A stretch of 32,084 nt of DNA, taken from assembly GCF_020439865.1 (NCBI RefSeq), contig NZ_JAGRPF010000125.1, forward strand, positions 1 through 32,084, written 5' to 3'. Source of the stretch: Prosthecobacter sp. Lineage in GTDB: Bacteria; Verrucomicrobiota; Verrucomicrobiia; Verrucomicrobiales; Verrucomicrobiaceae. The notes below the pieces were generated by a model that saw only the letters and a program-made list of their open reading frames with translations, searched no databases and was not told the DNA's origin. This document shows, in pieces, positions 16,831-24,512 of the stretch; within the stretch, counting starts at the first letter, position 1, and each line of letters starts with the position of its first letter. Both the position numbers and the translations under genes were made by a program.

Positions 16831-17673
16831 TCACATGGTGAAGCCCTCGCCCAAATAGAGTCGGCGGGCTTCGTCATCGTTGACGAGAAAATCTTTGCTG
16901 CCGTGACGGCGGACCCTGCCCTCGAAAATGAGATAGGCACGGTCCACGATGTTCAGGGTTTCACGCACGTTGTGGTCGGTGATCAGGATGGCGAGCCCCG
17001 CCTGGCGCAGCATGCGGATGATGTCCTGAATCTCACTGACAGCGATGGGATCGACGCCGCTGAACGGCTCGTCGAGCATGAGAAGTTTTGGTGAGGTGAC
17101 GAGCGAACGGGCGATGGTGAGACGGCGCTTTTCGCCGCCAGACAGCGTGATGGCGAGGTTCTCGGCGACATGGTCGATGCCGAATTTTTCCATCAGGGAC
17201 TGGGTCTGGTCCTCGCGCTCCTGGCGTGTGTAAGGCTGCGTCTCCATCACGGCCATGATGTTTTCCCGCACGGTGAGCCGGCGGAAGATGGACTCCTCCT
17301 GGGGCAAGTAACCCATGCCGAGCCTCGAGCGCATGTACATCGGTTCGTTCGTGGCGTCTTTGCCATCGAACATGACCTTGCCGCCGTTCGGCTGCACGAG
17401 GCCGACGATCATGTAGAAGGTGGTCGTCTTGCCGGCGCCGTTCGGGCCGAGCAGGCCGACGATCTCGCCGCTTTTGACTTCAATATCGACGCCGTTCACC
17501 ACAGCACGTCCGTCATAGACCTTTTTCAGACCTTCGGTGTGCAGCAGCATGTTCCCATTCTGCTCGTCCGCCCCATTGGCTGTGCTCGGCGTCGCATCGG
17601 GCTCAGCCAGGGAGGGTCTGGCTTCCTGACTGTCGACGCTCGTCGATCTCTTCTTTCTTGGGGCCATGTTCAC
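16831..17673 (-). CDS. lptB: LPS export ABC transporter ATP-binding protein LptB
   Basis: The ATPase that powers transport of lipopolysaccharide from the inner membrane across the periplasm. Walker A GPNGAGKTT is at 76-84, the Q-loop LPQEES at 123-128, signature LSGGEKRR at 177-184 and Walker B LLMLDEPFSGVDP at 197-209; the last stretch is characteristic of LptB. The start is taken as GTG 17673, overlapping the lptA stop (GTGA); ATG 17667 is close by. This gives 280 residues, about 40 more than E. coli LptB, the extra being a polar N-terminal tail. An internal ATG at 17550 would give the standard length. LptF/G are not in the window. Confidence 0.94.
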   Translation of the reverse strand: MNMAPRKKRSTSVDSQEARPSLAEPDATPSTANGADEQNGNMLLHTEGLKKVYDGRAVVNGVDIEVKSGEIVGLLGPNGAGKTTTFYMIVGLVQPNGGKVMFDGKDATNEPMYMRSRLGMGYLPQEESIFRRLTVRENIMAVMETQPYTRQEREDQTQSLMEKFGIDHVAENLAITLSGGEKRRLTIARSLVTSPKLLMLDEPFSGVDPIAVSEIQDIIRMLRQAGLAILITDHNVRETLNIVDRAYLIFEGRVRRHGSKDFLVNDDEARRLYLGEGFTM

Positions 17674-18641
17674 TGCTGTTGGGGGACCATGCCGCCGCGG
17701 CTCTTGGGGGTGGCGTCCTCCCCCTGCAGAATGATCGTCTCGTTGCCACCGGTGGTGGTGAGCTTGCCTCCCTTGTCGATGATCATGACGCAGCCTGCTT
17801 CGGTGGCTTTGTGCAGCTGGTTGCCCGCCTGCACCTGCGGCCAGTCATAGAGCGTGGTGATGCCGGTTTTGCCGTCATACACGAGATGCTTGCAATGTCC
17901 GATCTGCAGTTCGCCGTCTTCGGCAATTTTTTCGATGGTGACCATCGGGCCGCGGGCGTCGGCCTTGTCGATGGGTGGCGGGGCGTTCTCTTCCTTTTTG
18001 GCTGGCGCCAAAATGTCGGAGTCTTTGGAAGGAGGGGCGGTGTTTTTGGATTTGGACGCATTGAGGACGCCGCCCTCCTGCTTGGCCATGAAGAGTTCCA
18101 GTTCCTCGCACTCGATGTACATCTGCGGGTGGCGTGCTCTCACGTCGCCGGTATAGATGCCGTAGCCGAGATTGGCATCAAAAAAGGCGCTCTTTTGAGC
18201 CGTGATGAGGATCTGGCCTTTGGTGGCCTTGGGCGTCTCGTCCAGATTCAGAGGTTCCAGCGGTTTCGGCTGCGGGCCGACCGGCGGTGGAGGCGGGGTG
18301 TCAACCAGGGTAGTGCCCGGCGTGGCGGCTGCGGGTTCGGGGGTGGTGGTGGCAGCAGCGTCCGTGGACTTGCTTTGCATTACAGCCTGCGCGGCCTGGA
18401 GGGCCTTCTGTCTCATCTCAGCAGCTTCGGGGGAGATCAGCATCTCCTTGGCCTTGTCCTTCACCTCATCAGGCACTTGTTTCACGGCCGTCTTGGCTGC
18501 ATCGATCGCCTTGGCCTTCGTCTCCTCATCCACCTTCTTCTTTCGAAAATCAAAGAGAGGGCGAGTGCCTCCGGGGCCTTGTGCCCATGCGCCGACGCTG
18601 CCGAGCAGCAGGGCGATGCAGAGAATGGAGGACGTCTTCAT
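17670..18641 (-). CDS. lptA: LptA/OstA-like periplasmic LPS transport protein with long linkers
   Basis: A 323-residue exported protein proposed to bridge LPS across the periplasm. ATG 18641 starts a signal peptide (to about Ala20). Residues 31-95 are a charged Lys/Ala/Glu helix, 100-135 a Pro/Ala/Thr linker, and about 142-190 and 230-308 hold OstA-like beta repeats (ITAQKSAFFDANLGYGIYTG, CEELELF; then LVYDGKTGITTLYDWPQV). A second Pro/Lys linker (195-228) splits the fold. The protein is far longer than E. coli LptA (about 185 residues). It begins one nucleotide after the lptC stop and its own stop overlaps lptB, so lptC-A-B are coupled. Assignment rests on both fold pattern and context. Confidence 0.82.
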   Translation of the reverse strand: MKTSSILCIALLLGSVGAWAQGPGGTRPLFDFRKKKVDEETKAKAIDAAKTAVKQVPDEVKDKAKEMLISPEAAEMRQKALQAAQAVMQSKSTDAAATTTPEPAAATPGTTLVDTPPPPPVGPQPKPLEPLNLDETPKATKGQILITAQKSAFFDANLGYGIYTGDVRARHPQMYIECEELELFMAKQEGGVLNASKSKNTAPPSKDSDILAPAKKEENAPPPIDKADARGPMVTIEKIAEDGELQIGHCKHLVYDGKTGITTLYDWPQVQAGNQLHKATEAGCVMIIDKGGKLTTTGGNETIILQGEDATPKSRGGMVPQQQ

Positions 18642-18642
18642 G

Positions 18643-19194
18643 TCACTTGGTGGGGCGTGGTTTGGATGGGGAGGTTCCCTCGCCGCTGAGACTGCCGCTG
18701 TCAAAGATCACCATGCGGATGTTTCCAGTCATGCGGCCCTGATTCTTGGCGGTGTCGAAGATGAGGCCGTCTCCCTCGATCTCGAAATCTGGGCGGCTCA
18801 CGCGGCTGCGTTCGGTGCTGCGCAGGACGCCGCCGCTGGCGGCCATCTGGTAAAAGGCGGTCTTCAAATCGATTCGCAGATCTTTCCCAGGATCGGCGTT
18901 GAACATCTGCACCACGAGTTTTTCCGCGTAGAGGCGCTCGTCATCCACCCGGCGCACCACGTCGGCGGTGATCAGGGAGGTGCGGCGTCCGGAGGCGTCG
19001 AAGGACGGGATGACCGCGCCTTTGTTCACCGCGCCCGGCGGCACCATTTTCAGGAAGGCGCCCATGCCGGAATCGTCCGCTGCGGGCTGCTCGCCGAGGG
19101 CAAACATGGCCAGACCGACCAGCACGCCGAGCGTGACGGAAAGCGCCAGTCTGCGGCGTTGAAGCAGTTCAAGAGATGTCGCGAACAAGGCCAT
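18643..19194 (-). CDS. lptC: LptC-like bitopic LPS export protein
   Basis: A 183-residue protein with a short cytoplasmic start, one membrane helix (about 15-34) and a periplasmic domain, as in LptC, which hands LPS from LptBFG to LptA. Similarity by motif is modest: FDASGRRTSLITADVVRRVDDERLYAEKL and later LRSTERSRVSRPDFEIEGDG fit the LptC/DUF1239 pattern of differential derivatives of OstA repeats. ATG 19194 is chosen because it precedes the membrane anchor; this overlaps the kdsA end by 26 nt in a different frame. The frame is open further upstream, but that part is kdsA. Order kdsA-lptC-lptA-lptB supports the call. Confidence 0.78.
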   Translation of the reverse strand: MALFATSLELLQRRRLALSVTLGVLVGLAMFALGEQPAADDSGMGAFLKMVPPGAVNKGAVIPSFDASGRRTSLITADVVRRVDDERLYAEKLVVQMFNADPGKDLRIDLKTAFYQMAASGGVLRSTERSRVSRPDFEIEGDGLIFDTAKNQGRMTGNIRMVIFDSGSLSGEGTSPSKPRPTK

Positions 19195-20005
19195 GAATCT
19201 TCCGCAAGGTTTCCACCACTTCCGCGATCTGTGAAAGGGGGATTTGGTTGGGGCCATCTGAAAATGCGTTGGCCGGATCGGGGTGTGTTTCCATGAAAAC
19301 ACCGTCGCATCCCGTGGCCACGGCCGCACGGGCGAGCACCGGGGCCAGCTTGCCGTCACCGCCGGTCGCAGTGCCCAGTCCGCCCGGACGCTGCACACTG
19401 TGTGTTGCATCCATCACGGCCCGATAGCCAAGCTCGCGCATCCAGTAGAGCGAACGCATGTCGGCCACGAGATTGTTGTAGCCGAAGGTCGTGCCGCGTT
19501 CGGTGAACATAAAGTTCTGACAGCCGGCGCTGACCAGCTTGTCGGCGATGTTTTTCACATCCCACGGCGCGAGAAACTGGCCCTTTTTCACATTTACGGT
19601 ACGTCCCGTCTCGCCTGCAGCGACGATCAAATCGGTCTGGCGGCAGAGAAAGGCGGGGATTTGCAGCAGGTCGATGTGCTCGGCGGCCTTTTTCGCCTCT
19701 TCTGCGGTGTGGATGTCCGTGGTCACCGGCACGCCCAGCTTCGCGCCGATCTGCGCGAGCAGCTTGCTGCCCGCTTCACAGCCGAGGCCGCGATAAGACG
19801 AAATGGCGCTGCGGTTGGCCTTGTCATAGGAGGCTTTGAAAATCCAGCGCCAGCCGTGCTGTTTCCCCATGGCATCGAGTTTTTCGGCGACACCCCAGAT
19901 GAATTCTTCGCTTTCGATCACGCACGGTCCCAAAATAAACACCGGCTCCGTGCCATCCATCGACACCGCCCCAATTTTCACCACCGGAAGAGAGAACATC
20001 CCCAT
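19169..20005 (-). CDS. kdsA: 3-deoxy-8-phosphooctulonate synthase
   Basis: A 278-residue aldolase-type enzyme that condenses phosphoenolpyruvate with arabinose-5-phosphate to give Kdo-8-phosphate, the precursor of the inner-core sugar of LPS. Signatures are FILGPCVIESEE (23-34), KASYDKANRSA, TDIHT, LQIPAFLCRQTDL, and MDATHSVQRPGG. Cys28 occupies the position that is Asn in the metal-independent E. coli enzyme and Cys in metal-dependent ones, so a metal-dependent enzyme is predicted. It leads the kdsA-lptCAB-hpf operon; the 130 bp upstream carry no recognisable -35/-10 pair. Starts at 20005 or two codons later are equally possible. No Shine-Dalgarno. Confidence 0.96.
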   Translation of the reverse strand: MGMFSLPVVKIGAVSMDGTEPVFILGPCVIESEEFIWGVAEKLDAMGKQHGWRWIFKASYDKANRSAISSYRGLGCEAGSKLLAQIGAKLGVPVTTDIHTAEEAKKAAEHIDLLQIPAFLCRQTDLIVAAGETGRTVNVKKGQFLAPWDVKNIADKLVSAGCQNFMFTERGTTFGYNNLVADMRSLYWMRELGYRAVMDATHSVQRPGGLGTATGGDGKLAPVLARAAVATGCDGVFMETHPDPANAFSDGPNQIPLSQIAEVVETLRKIHGLVRDIS

Positions 20006-20074
20006 AAAAACTTAAATTTGATCCTGTGAGCCTCGCTCCAGAATCGGTTTGAAGTTTTCCAACCCCGTTGCGCG

Positions 20075-20100
20075 GCCCGCTGGTTCAAAATGTAGCGGGC
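20075..20100 (-). terminator. Hairpin after the transglutaminase operon (possible terminator)
   Basis: Perfect 7-bp arms gcccgct (20075-20081) and agcgggc (20094-20100) with a 12-nt loop lie in the 130-bp spacer between the transglutaminase-like stop and kdsA. No T-run follows on the minus strand, so it may be a rho-dependent or mRNA-stabilising hairpin instead. Confidence 0.3.
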
Positions 20101-20135
20101 AGGGCGGGGAAGACAACGGAAGATTCTGGGCCAGT

Positions 20136-20987
20136 TCACCTGTCCGTCCGCCGCACTTCGAGCTCCACCTGCAGAGCTGTGGTGGCTCCTGGCGGGCCGT
20201 CGAAATGTCCGGTGATCGGGGCGGCGTCAGCATAATCGCGACCTGTGGCGATTTTGATGTGACGTTCGTCGGCGAGCGTGTCGTTGGTGGGGTCGAGGCC
20301 GAACCAGCCTCTGCCGGGCACATGAACTTCCACCCAGGCATGCGAGGCCTGGGCGCCGCGCAGATGTGAGTCGTGGCCATTGTATAGATAACCGCTCACA
20401 TAGCGGGTCGGAATGCCGAGGCTGCGGCAGATCCCGATCATGAGGTGCGCAAAGTCCTGGCAGACCCCCTGTTTGGTCTCGAGCACCTCGCTCATGTGTG
20501 TGGAGACGGTGGTCGTGTTCGGCGCGTAGGCCCAGTTTTTGTAGATATGATGCATGACCGCCCCGGCAGCTTCGAACACATCATCGCATTCATCCCGAAT
20601 ATCGATGCCAAGTCGCCAGATCTCGGGCGAGACATCCACGTAACGACTGCCGCCGAGAAATGGCACGACCATGTCATCGAGGTCGGTTTTCAGCGTGGCG
20701 AACTTCACGCCTGTCGGGTGGCCGTCAGCGTAGGGATTCGTGGTGTTGATCGTGCACTGCGCCTCGATGGTGAGGTCGAGGTGCGGCTCTGGAACATCGA
20801 AGTAGTGAACGTAGTTGAGCCAGTCGTCGCGGAAGTGGCGCAGACGGGCCGGTGGATTCACGTTCAGGAGGAAGAATTCCAAACGCGCCTTGTTGTCGGT
20901 GACGGGACGCAGGCGCAGTTCGTTGTAGCTGTCGCGCACCGGCGCACGATAGACATAGCGTGTGCGGTGGAAGACTCGGAATCGCAT
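20136..20987 (-). CDS. Transglutaminase-like cysteine hydrolase (split set)
   Basis: A 283-residue protein with a bacterial transglutaminase N-terminal beta domain (about 1-85, MRFRVFHRTRYVYRAPV) and a transglutaminase core. The triad is intact: Cys176 in GVCQDFAH, His216 in ASHAWVEV and Asp232 in LDPTND. In this family the fold is usually a peptidase or amidase rather than a cross-linker. There is no signal peptide, so it acts in the cytoplasm. It is the last gene of the six-gene block, 30 bp after the alpha-E gene. With the ATP-grasp and alpha-E proteins it is thought to trim or transfer a peptide-like product; the substrate is unknown. Confidence 0.93.
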   Translation of the reverse strand: MRFRVFHRTRYVYRAPVRDSYNELRLRPVTDNKARLEFFLLNVNPPARLRHFRDDWLNYVHYFDVPEPHLDLTIEAQCTINTTNPYADGHPTGVKFATLKTDLDDMVVPFLGGSRYVDVSPEIWRLGIDIRDECDDVFEAAGAVMHHIYKNWAYAPNTTTVSTHMSEVLETKQGVCQDFAHLMIGICRSLGIPTRYVSGYLYNGHDSHLRGAQASHAWVEVHVPGRGWFGLDPTNDTLADERHIKIATGRDYADAAPITGHFDGPPGATTALQVELEVRRTDR

Positions 20988-21017
20988 GGACGGCGGCGTC
21001 GGCTCCTTACGTCAGTT

Positions 21018-22073
21018 CTACTGTTGCTGTTGAATTTGTGCGTCCTCGTCCGAGTGCACATGATAGGCTCCGAGTGGCTGTGTTGGCGTGCTTTCCAGAG
21101 GTCCATCGTCTTTCAAAGGAGTAAGGTCGGCGTAAAGCACGAAGGTTTGGAAGATCGCCTCGCCAATGTCATTCAGACGTGTCTGCAACGCGTCGATGTA
21201 CTCATGCAGGCCGAAGGCGAGCACTTCATCGACGGTGGTGTAGGCCAGGTCGGAGCGCAGACGGCCTGCACGACGCACGGGTGCCGGCATGTGGTGCAGC
21301 GAACCGACACCGCACAGACATTGCAACGTTTGATGGAGCTCGACGACGCAGCAGGCGACCGAACGCGGGAAGGTTTCGTCGAGCAGGAGGTATTCGATGA
21401 TTTTTTTCGGATCGAGCTTGCTGTGCTCCGCCTGGAATGCATGCCACGCGGAACATGAACGCAGCAGCGCGGCCCAGCGCAGTGGTCGGGACTGCGGATG
21501 CGGCGGCATGTCCATCGAAATGGCCGAGCAGGTGTCGATCAGGCGTGACATCTGGTCCGCGCGTTCGATGCACGTGCCCAGCCGGAGGAAATGCCAGACC
21601 TCGCCACGCGGCGTGGTGGAGTCGGCGATGCCTTGGAACTGATACGAGCGACGCAGCACGCGCTCGTAGAAGGCGGCGTTCTGGTTGCGGAAGGTGCTGC
21701 GGCCCTCGTTCGACTCCACAAAGAGACGCAGGCCGTTCAGGCATTCCCAGACGTCATCCGAAATCTGATCACGCACGGTGCGCGCATTTTCACGCGCGGC
21801 ACGGATGCTGTTGAGGATTGAATTAGGGTTCTCAGGACGCAACGCGACGAACGCGGCCACGTCACGTCCTTTAATTTTCTTGTGAACGGCGGTGTAAGCT
21901 TCTTCATCGCCCGTGGTGGCGAGAATGGGGCGCCAGAACTGCTCTTCGTCCAATCCCTCGGCTCCGGCATCCAGCAGAAGGTCCTGTGTGGAAAGCAGGA
22001 GGCGGGAGAGGTTCTCGGCGCGTTCGACGTAACGCGCCATCCAGTAGATGCTGTCTGCGACTCGGCTAAGCAT
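21018..22073 (-). CDS. Alpha-E domain protein (stand-alone)
   Basis: A 351-residue, mostly helical alpha-E (DUF403) protein. The start MLSRVADSIYWMARYVERAENLSRLL is diagnostic; a mid-protein FLRLGTCIERADQMSRLID repeats the same W/R-E-R-A-x-x-x-S/A-R theme. The role is unproven; the domain always travels with circularly permuted ATP-grasp and transglutaminase genes and may be a catalytic or scaffold subunit. It begins 5 bp after the ATP-grasp stop. The Gln-rich C-terminus (QIQQQQ) is probably disordered. No signal peptide or membrane helix. The same domain is fused to the ATP-grasp in the protein encoded at 24512-27127. Confidence 0.92.
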   Translation of the reverse strand: MLSRVADSIYWMARYVERAENLSRLLLSTQDLLLDAGAEGLDEEQFWRPILATTGDEEAYTAVHKKIKGRDVAAFVALRPENPNSILNSIRAARENARTVRDQISDDVWECLNGLRLFVESNEGRSTFRNQNAAFYERVLRRSYQFQGIADSTTPRGEVWHFLRLGTCIERADQMSRLIDTCSAISMDMPPHPQSRPLRWAALLRSCSAWHAFQAEHSKLDPKKIIEYLLLDETFPRSVACCVVELHQTLQCLCGVGSLHHMPAPVRRAGRLRSDLAYTTVDEVLAFGLHEYIDALQTRLNDIGEAIFQTFVLYADLTPLKDDGPLESTPTQPLGAYHVHSDEDAQIQQQQ

Positions 22074-22078
22074 GGTGT

Positions 22079-23557
22079 TCAGGCGGCGAGTTGAGTTGAG
22101 GCGGCTTTGTCAGAGCACTCGTCCCAGAGCACCCAGGTGTCCTTGCTGCCGCCGCCTTGAGAGGAATTGACCACCAGCGAGCCTTTTCTCAGCGCCACGC
22201 GCGTCAGGCCGCCGGGGACGACACGCACGCGGTCGCCGTAGAGCACATAGGGTCGCAAGTCGATGTGACGTCCTTCGAAGTGATCATCCACAAACACCGG
22301 ATGGCGCGAGAGCTGCAGCACCGGCTGGGCGATGTAGTTGCGCGGGTTGGCCTTGATGCGGTCGGCGAAGTCGGAGCGCTCTTTTTTCGAGGCGCTAGGG
22401 CCCATGAGCATGCCGTAGCCGCCGGATTCGTTCACCGCTTTTACGACGAGCTTTTCGAGATTGTCCAGTATGTAGGCGCATTCCTTCTTCTTGATGCCCA
22501 GGTAGGTCTTTACGTTTGGCAGGATGGGCTCCTGATCGAGGTAGTACTCGATCATCTTCGGCACGAGCGCGTAAACCGCCTTGTCGTCAGCCACGCCGGT
22601 GCCGATCGAGTTTGCGAGCGCCACGTGGCCCTTGCGATACGAATTGATGATGCCCGGCACGCCGAGGAGCGAGTCTTTGCGGAAGACGAGCGGGTCGAGG
22701 AAGTCGTCGTCGATGCGGCGATAAATCACATGAACCTGCTCCAGACCCTTGGTCGTGCGCATGAACACACGGTCGTTGCGCATGATGAGATCACGGCCCT
22801 CGACGATCGGCACGCCCATCTGCTTGGCCAGGTAGCAGTGTTCAAAGTAAGCGCTGTTGTAGATCCCTGGCGTGAGCACAACGACCGTCGGATCGAGCAC
22901 GCCCTTCGGCGCGAGATGCTCGAGCGTTTCACGCAGCATGGTGCCGTAGGTGTCAACAGGACGCACGGGAAGCGATTGCAGCAGACCCGGGAAGGCGCGC
23001 TTCATCGCGTGGCGGTTTTCCAGCATGTAGGAGGCGCCGGAAGGGCAGCGGCCGTTGTCTTCGAGCACGAAGTACTCGCCCTTGTCATCGCGCACGAGGT
23101 CCGTGCCGCAGATGTGGATGTAGATGCCGTGCGGCACCTTCACGCCTTTGAACTCGGGGCGGTAATGCGAGGCGCTGAGCACGAGTTCCTCCGGGACGGC
23201 TTTGTCCGTGAGGATTTTCTGCCCGTGGTAGATGTCGTTGAGGAAAAGATTCAGCGCCGTGATGCGCTGGATGAGTCCGGCTTCGACCCGCTCCCACTCC
23301 CGCTGCGGGATGATGCGCGGCATGAGGTCGAAGGGGAAGATGCGCTCCGTGCCTTGATCGTCGCCATAGACCGTGAAGGTGACGCCCATCTTGAGGAAGG
23401 CGGCATCCACGGCTTTTTGCAGCGACGAGTAGTCGCCGGGGGTCAGGCTGCCCACATTTGACAGCAGCGCCTCGTAATGGGAACGCGCAGCTCCGGGCGC
23501 GGAAAAGACCTCGTCGAAGAACTTGCCTGGTTGGTAGTCGTTAAACAGTGACGACAT
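22079..23557 (-). CDS. Circularly permuted ATP-grasp ligase (split set)
   Basis: A 492-residue type 2 circularly permuted ATP-grasp protein (formerly DUF404/DUF407), predicted to form an amide or peptide bond at the cost of ATP. Recognisable pieces are [15 protein letters not shown] (74-88), [17 protein letters not shown] (166-182), [19 protein letters not shown] (226-244), [10 protein letters not shown] (280-289), [11 protein letters not shown], the glycine-rich GGYGMLMG (379-386) and the C-terminal [12 protein letters not shown]. The acidic E-D-N and the Gly-rich loop suggest an active enzyme. It is not fused to alpha-E here; that gene follows after 5 bp. Substrates are unknown. Confidence 0.93.
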   Translation of the reverse strand: MSSLFNDYQPGKFFDEVFSAPGAARSHYEALLSNVGSLTPGDYSSLQKAVDAAFLKMGVTFTVYGDDQGTERIFPFDLMPRIIPQREWERVEAGLIQRITALNLFLNDIYHGQKILTDKAVPEELVLSASHYRPEFKGVKVPHGIYIHICGTDLVRDDKGEYFVLEDNGRCPSGASYMLENRHAMKRAFPGLLQSLPVRPVDTYGTMLRETLEHLAPKGVLDPTVVVLTPGIYNSAYFEHCYLAKQMGVPIVEGRDLIMRNDRVFMRTTKGLEQVHVIYRRIDDDFLDPLVFRKDSLLGVPGIINSYRKGHVALANSIGTGVADDKAVYALVPKMIEYYLDQEPILPNVKTYLGIKKKECAYILDNLEKLVVKAVNESGGYGMLMGPSASKKERSDFADRIKANPRNYIAQPVLQLSRHPVFVDDHFEGRHIDLRPYVLYGDRVRVVPGGLTRVALRKGSLVVNSSQGGGSKDTWVLWDECSDKAASTQLAA

Positions 23558-23633
23558 GAGATGATATTACTTAGCAGGGGTTGTGCCAGAGTTCGAGAGG
23601 CTTTGCAAATTGCGTTGTGTGGCGGGCAGCCTG

Positions 23634-24512
23634 TCACGTCTCCACTGGCTCCACATCCACACCGACCATCACGCTGTGCTTGCCACCTCCGGTGATGATG
23701 CCGCGCACCGGGCTGACATCGGAGAAGTCCCGGCCGATGGCGACGGTGATGTGATCCAGCGCGGTGAAGCAGTTGTTGGTGGGATCGAAATCGACCCACC
23801 CAAAACCGGGGACAAAGCATGATGCCCACGCGTGCGAAGCATCGACGCCCTGCAGCCGTGGTTTGCCCGCGGGCGGATGCGTGCGCAGGTAGCCGCTGAT
23901 GTAGCGTGCGGGCAGGCCCATCGCGCGCAGGCTGGCGATGGCGAGGTGGGCGAAGTCCTGGCAGACGCCGCGTTTCTTTTCCAGCACCTCCTTCAGTGGC
24001 GTGCTGATCGTGGTCGCCTTCGGGTCGAAGACAAACTCCTGGTTGATGCGGCGGCAGAGGTCCGCGGCGGCCGCGAGCACCGGACGGCCCTTGGGGAAAC
24101 TGGGCAGCGCAAAAGTTCTCAGCGGCATTTCATGCACCAGCAGCGGGCTGCCAAACACGAACTGGCAGGGGTCGAGCAGATCGACCGACACAGGATCACG
24201 AAACTTGGCCGCCACGTCCTCCCAGGCGGGAGTTTGCAGCGGATCCGGCTGAAGCACGGCCGTGATCGAGACGTAGCTGCGCGAGACGACTTCAAAATGT
24301 TTGTGCAGCTTCTGCACGGAGAAGCAGGAGACCTGGTTGCCGAACGAATCGACGTGCTCCGTGAGCAGGTCGGGCTCCGGATCAAAACTGAGGCCGAATT
24401 CCAGGCAGCGCTGCGTGTCCGTGTCACGCGGGCGCAGGCGCGCGGCGTGGTGCGACACCGCAACCTGGGCGCTGTAGGCATACGTCGTGCGATGAGTGAT
24501 GCGGTAGTTCAT
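23634..24512 (-). CDS. Transglutaminase-like cysteine hydrolase (fused set)
   Basis: A 292-residue paralogue of the protein encoded at 20136-20987. The N-terminal beta domain (MNYRITHRTTYAYSAQV) is followed by the core with Cys184 in GVCQDFAHL, His227 in ASHAWASC and Asp243 in FDPTNN. It has no signal peptide. ATG 24512 overlaps the stop of the ATP-grasp/alpha-E gene by one base (TGATG); a GTG one codon earlier is the alternative. Coupling with the fused ligase argues that the two work together. Identity to the other paralogue appears moderate, with conservation mainly around the triad. Substrate unknown. Confidence 0.93.
   Translation of the reverse strand: MNYRITHRTTYAYSAQVAVSHHAARLRPRDTDTQRCLEFGLSFDPEPDLLTEHVDSFGNQVSCFSVQKLHKHFEVVSRSYVSITAVLQPDPLQTPAWEDVAAKFRDPVSVDLLDPCQFVFGSPLLVHEMPLRTFALPSFPKGRPVLAAAADLCRRINQEFVFDPKATTISTPLKEVLEKKRGVCQDFAHLAIASLRAMGLPARYISGYLRTHPPAGKPRLQGVDASHAWASCFVPGFGWVDFDPTNNCFTALDHITVAIGRDFSDVSPVRGIITGGGKHSVMVGVDVEPVET

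Noticed and set aside
20006..20135. Possible tRNA or small RNA in the spacer before kdsA
   Set aside because: A GGTTCAAA stretch is present but there is no acceptor stem or anticodon arm; the strongest structure is the 7-bp hairpin annotated there.
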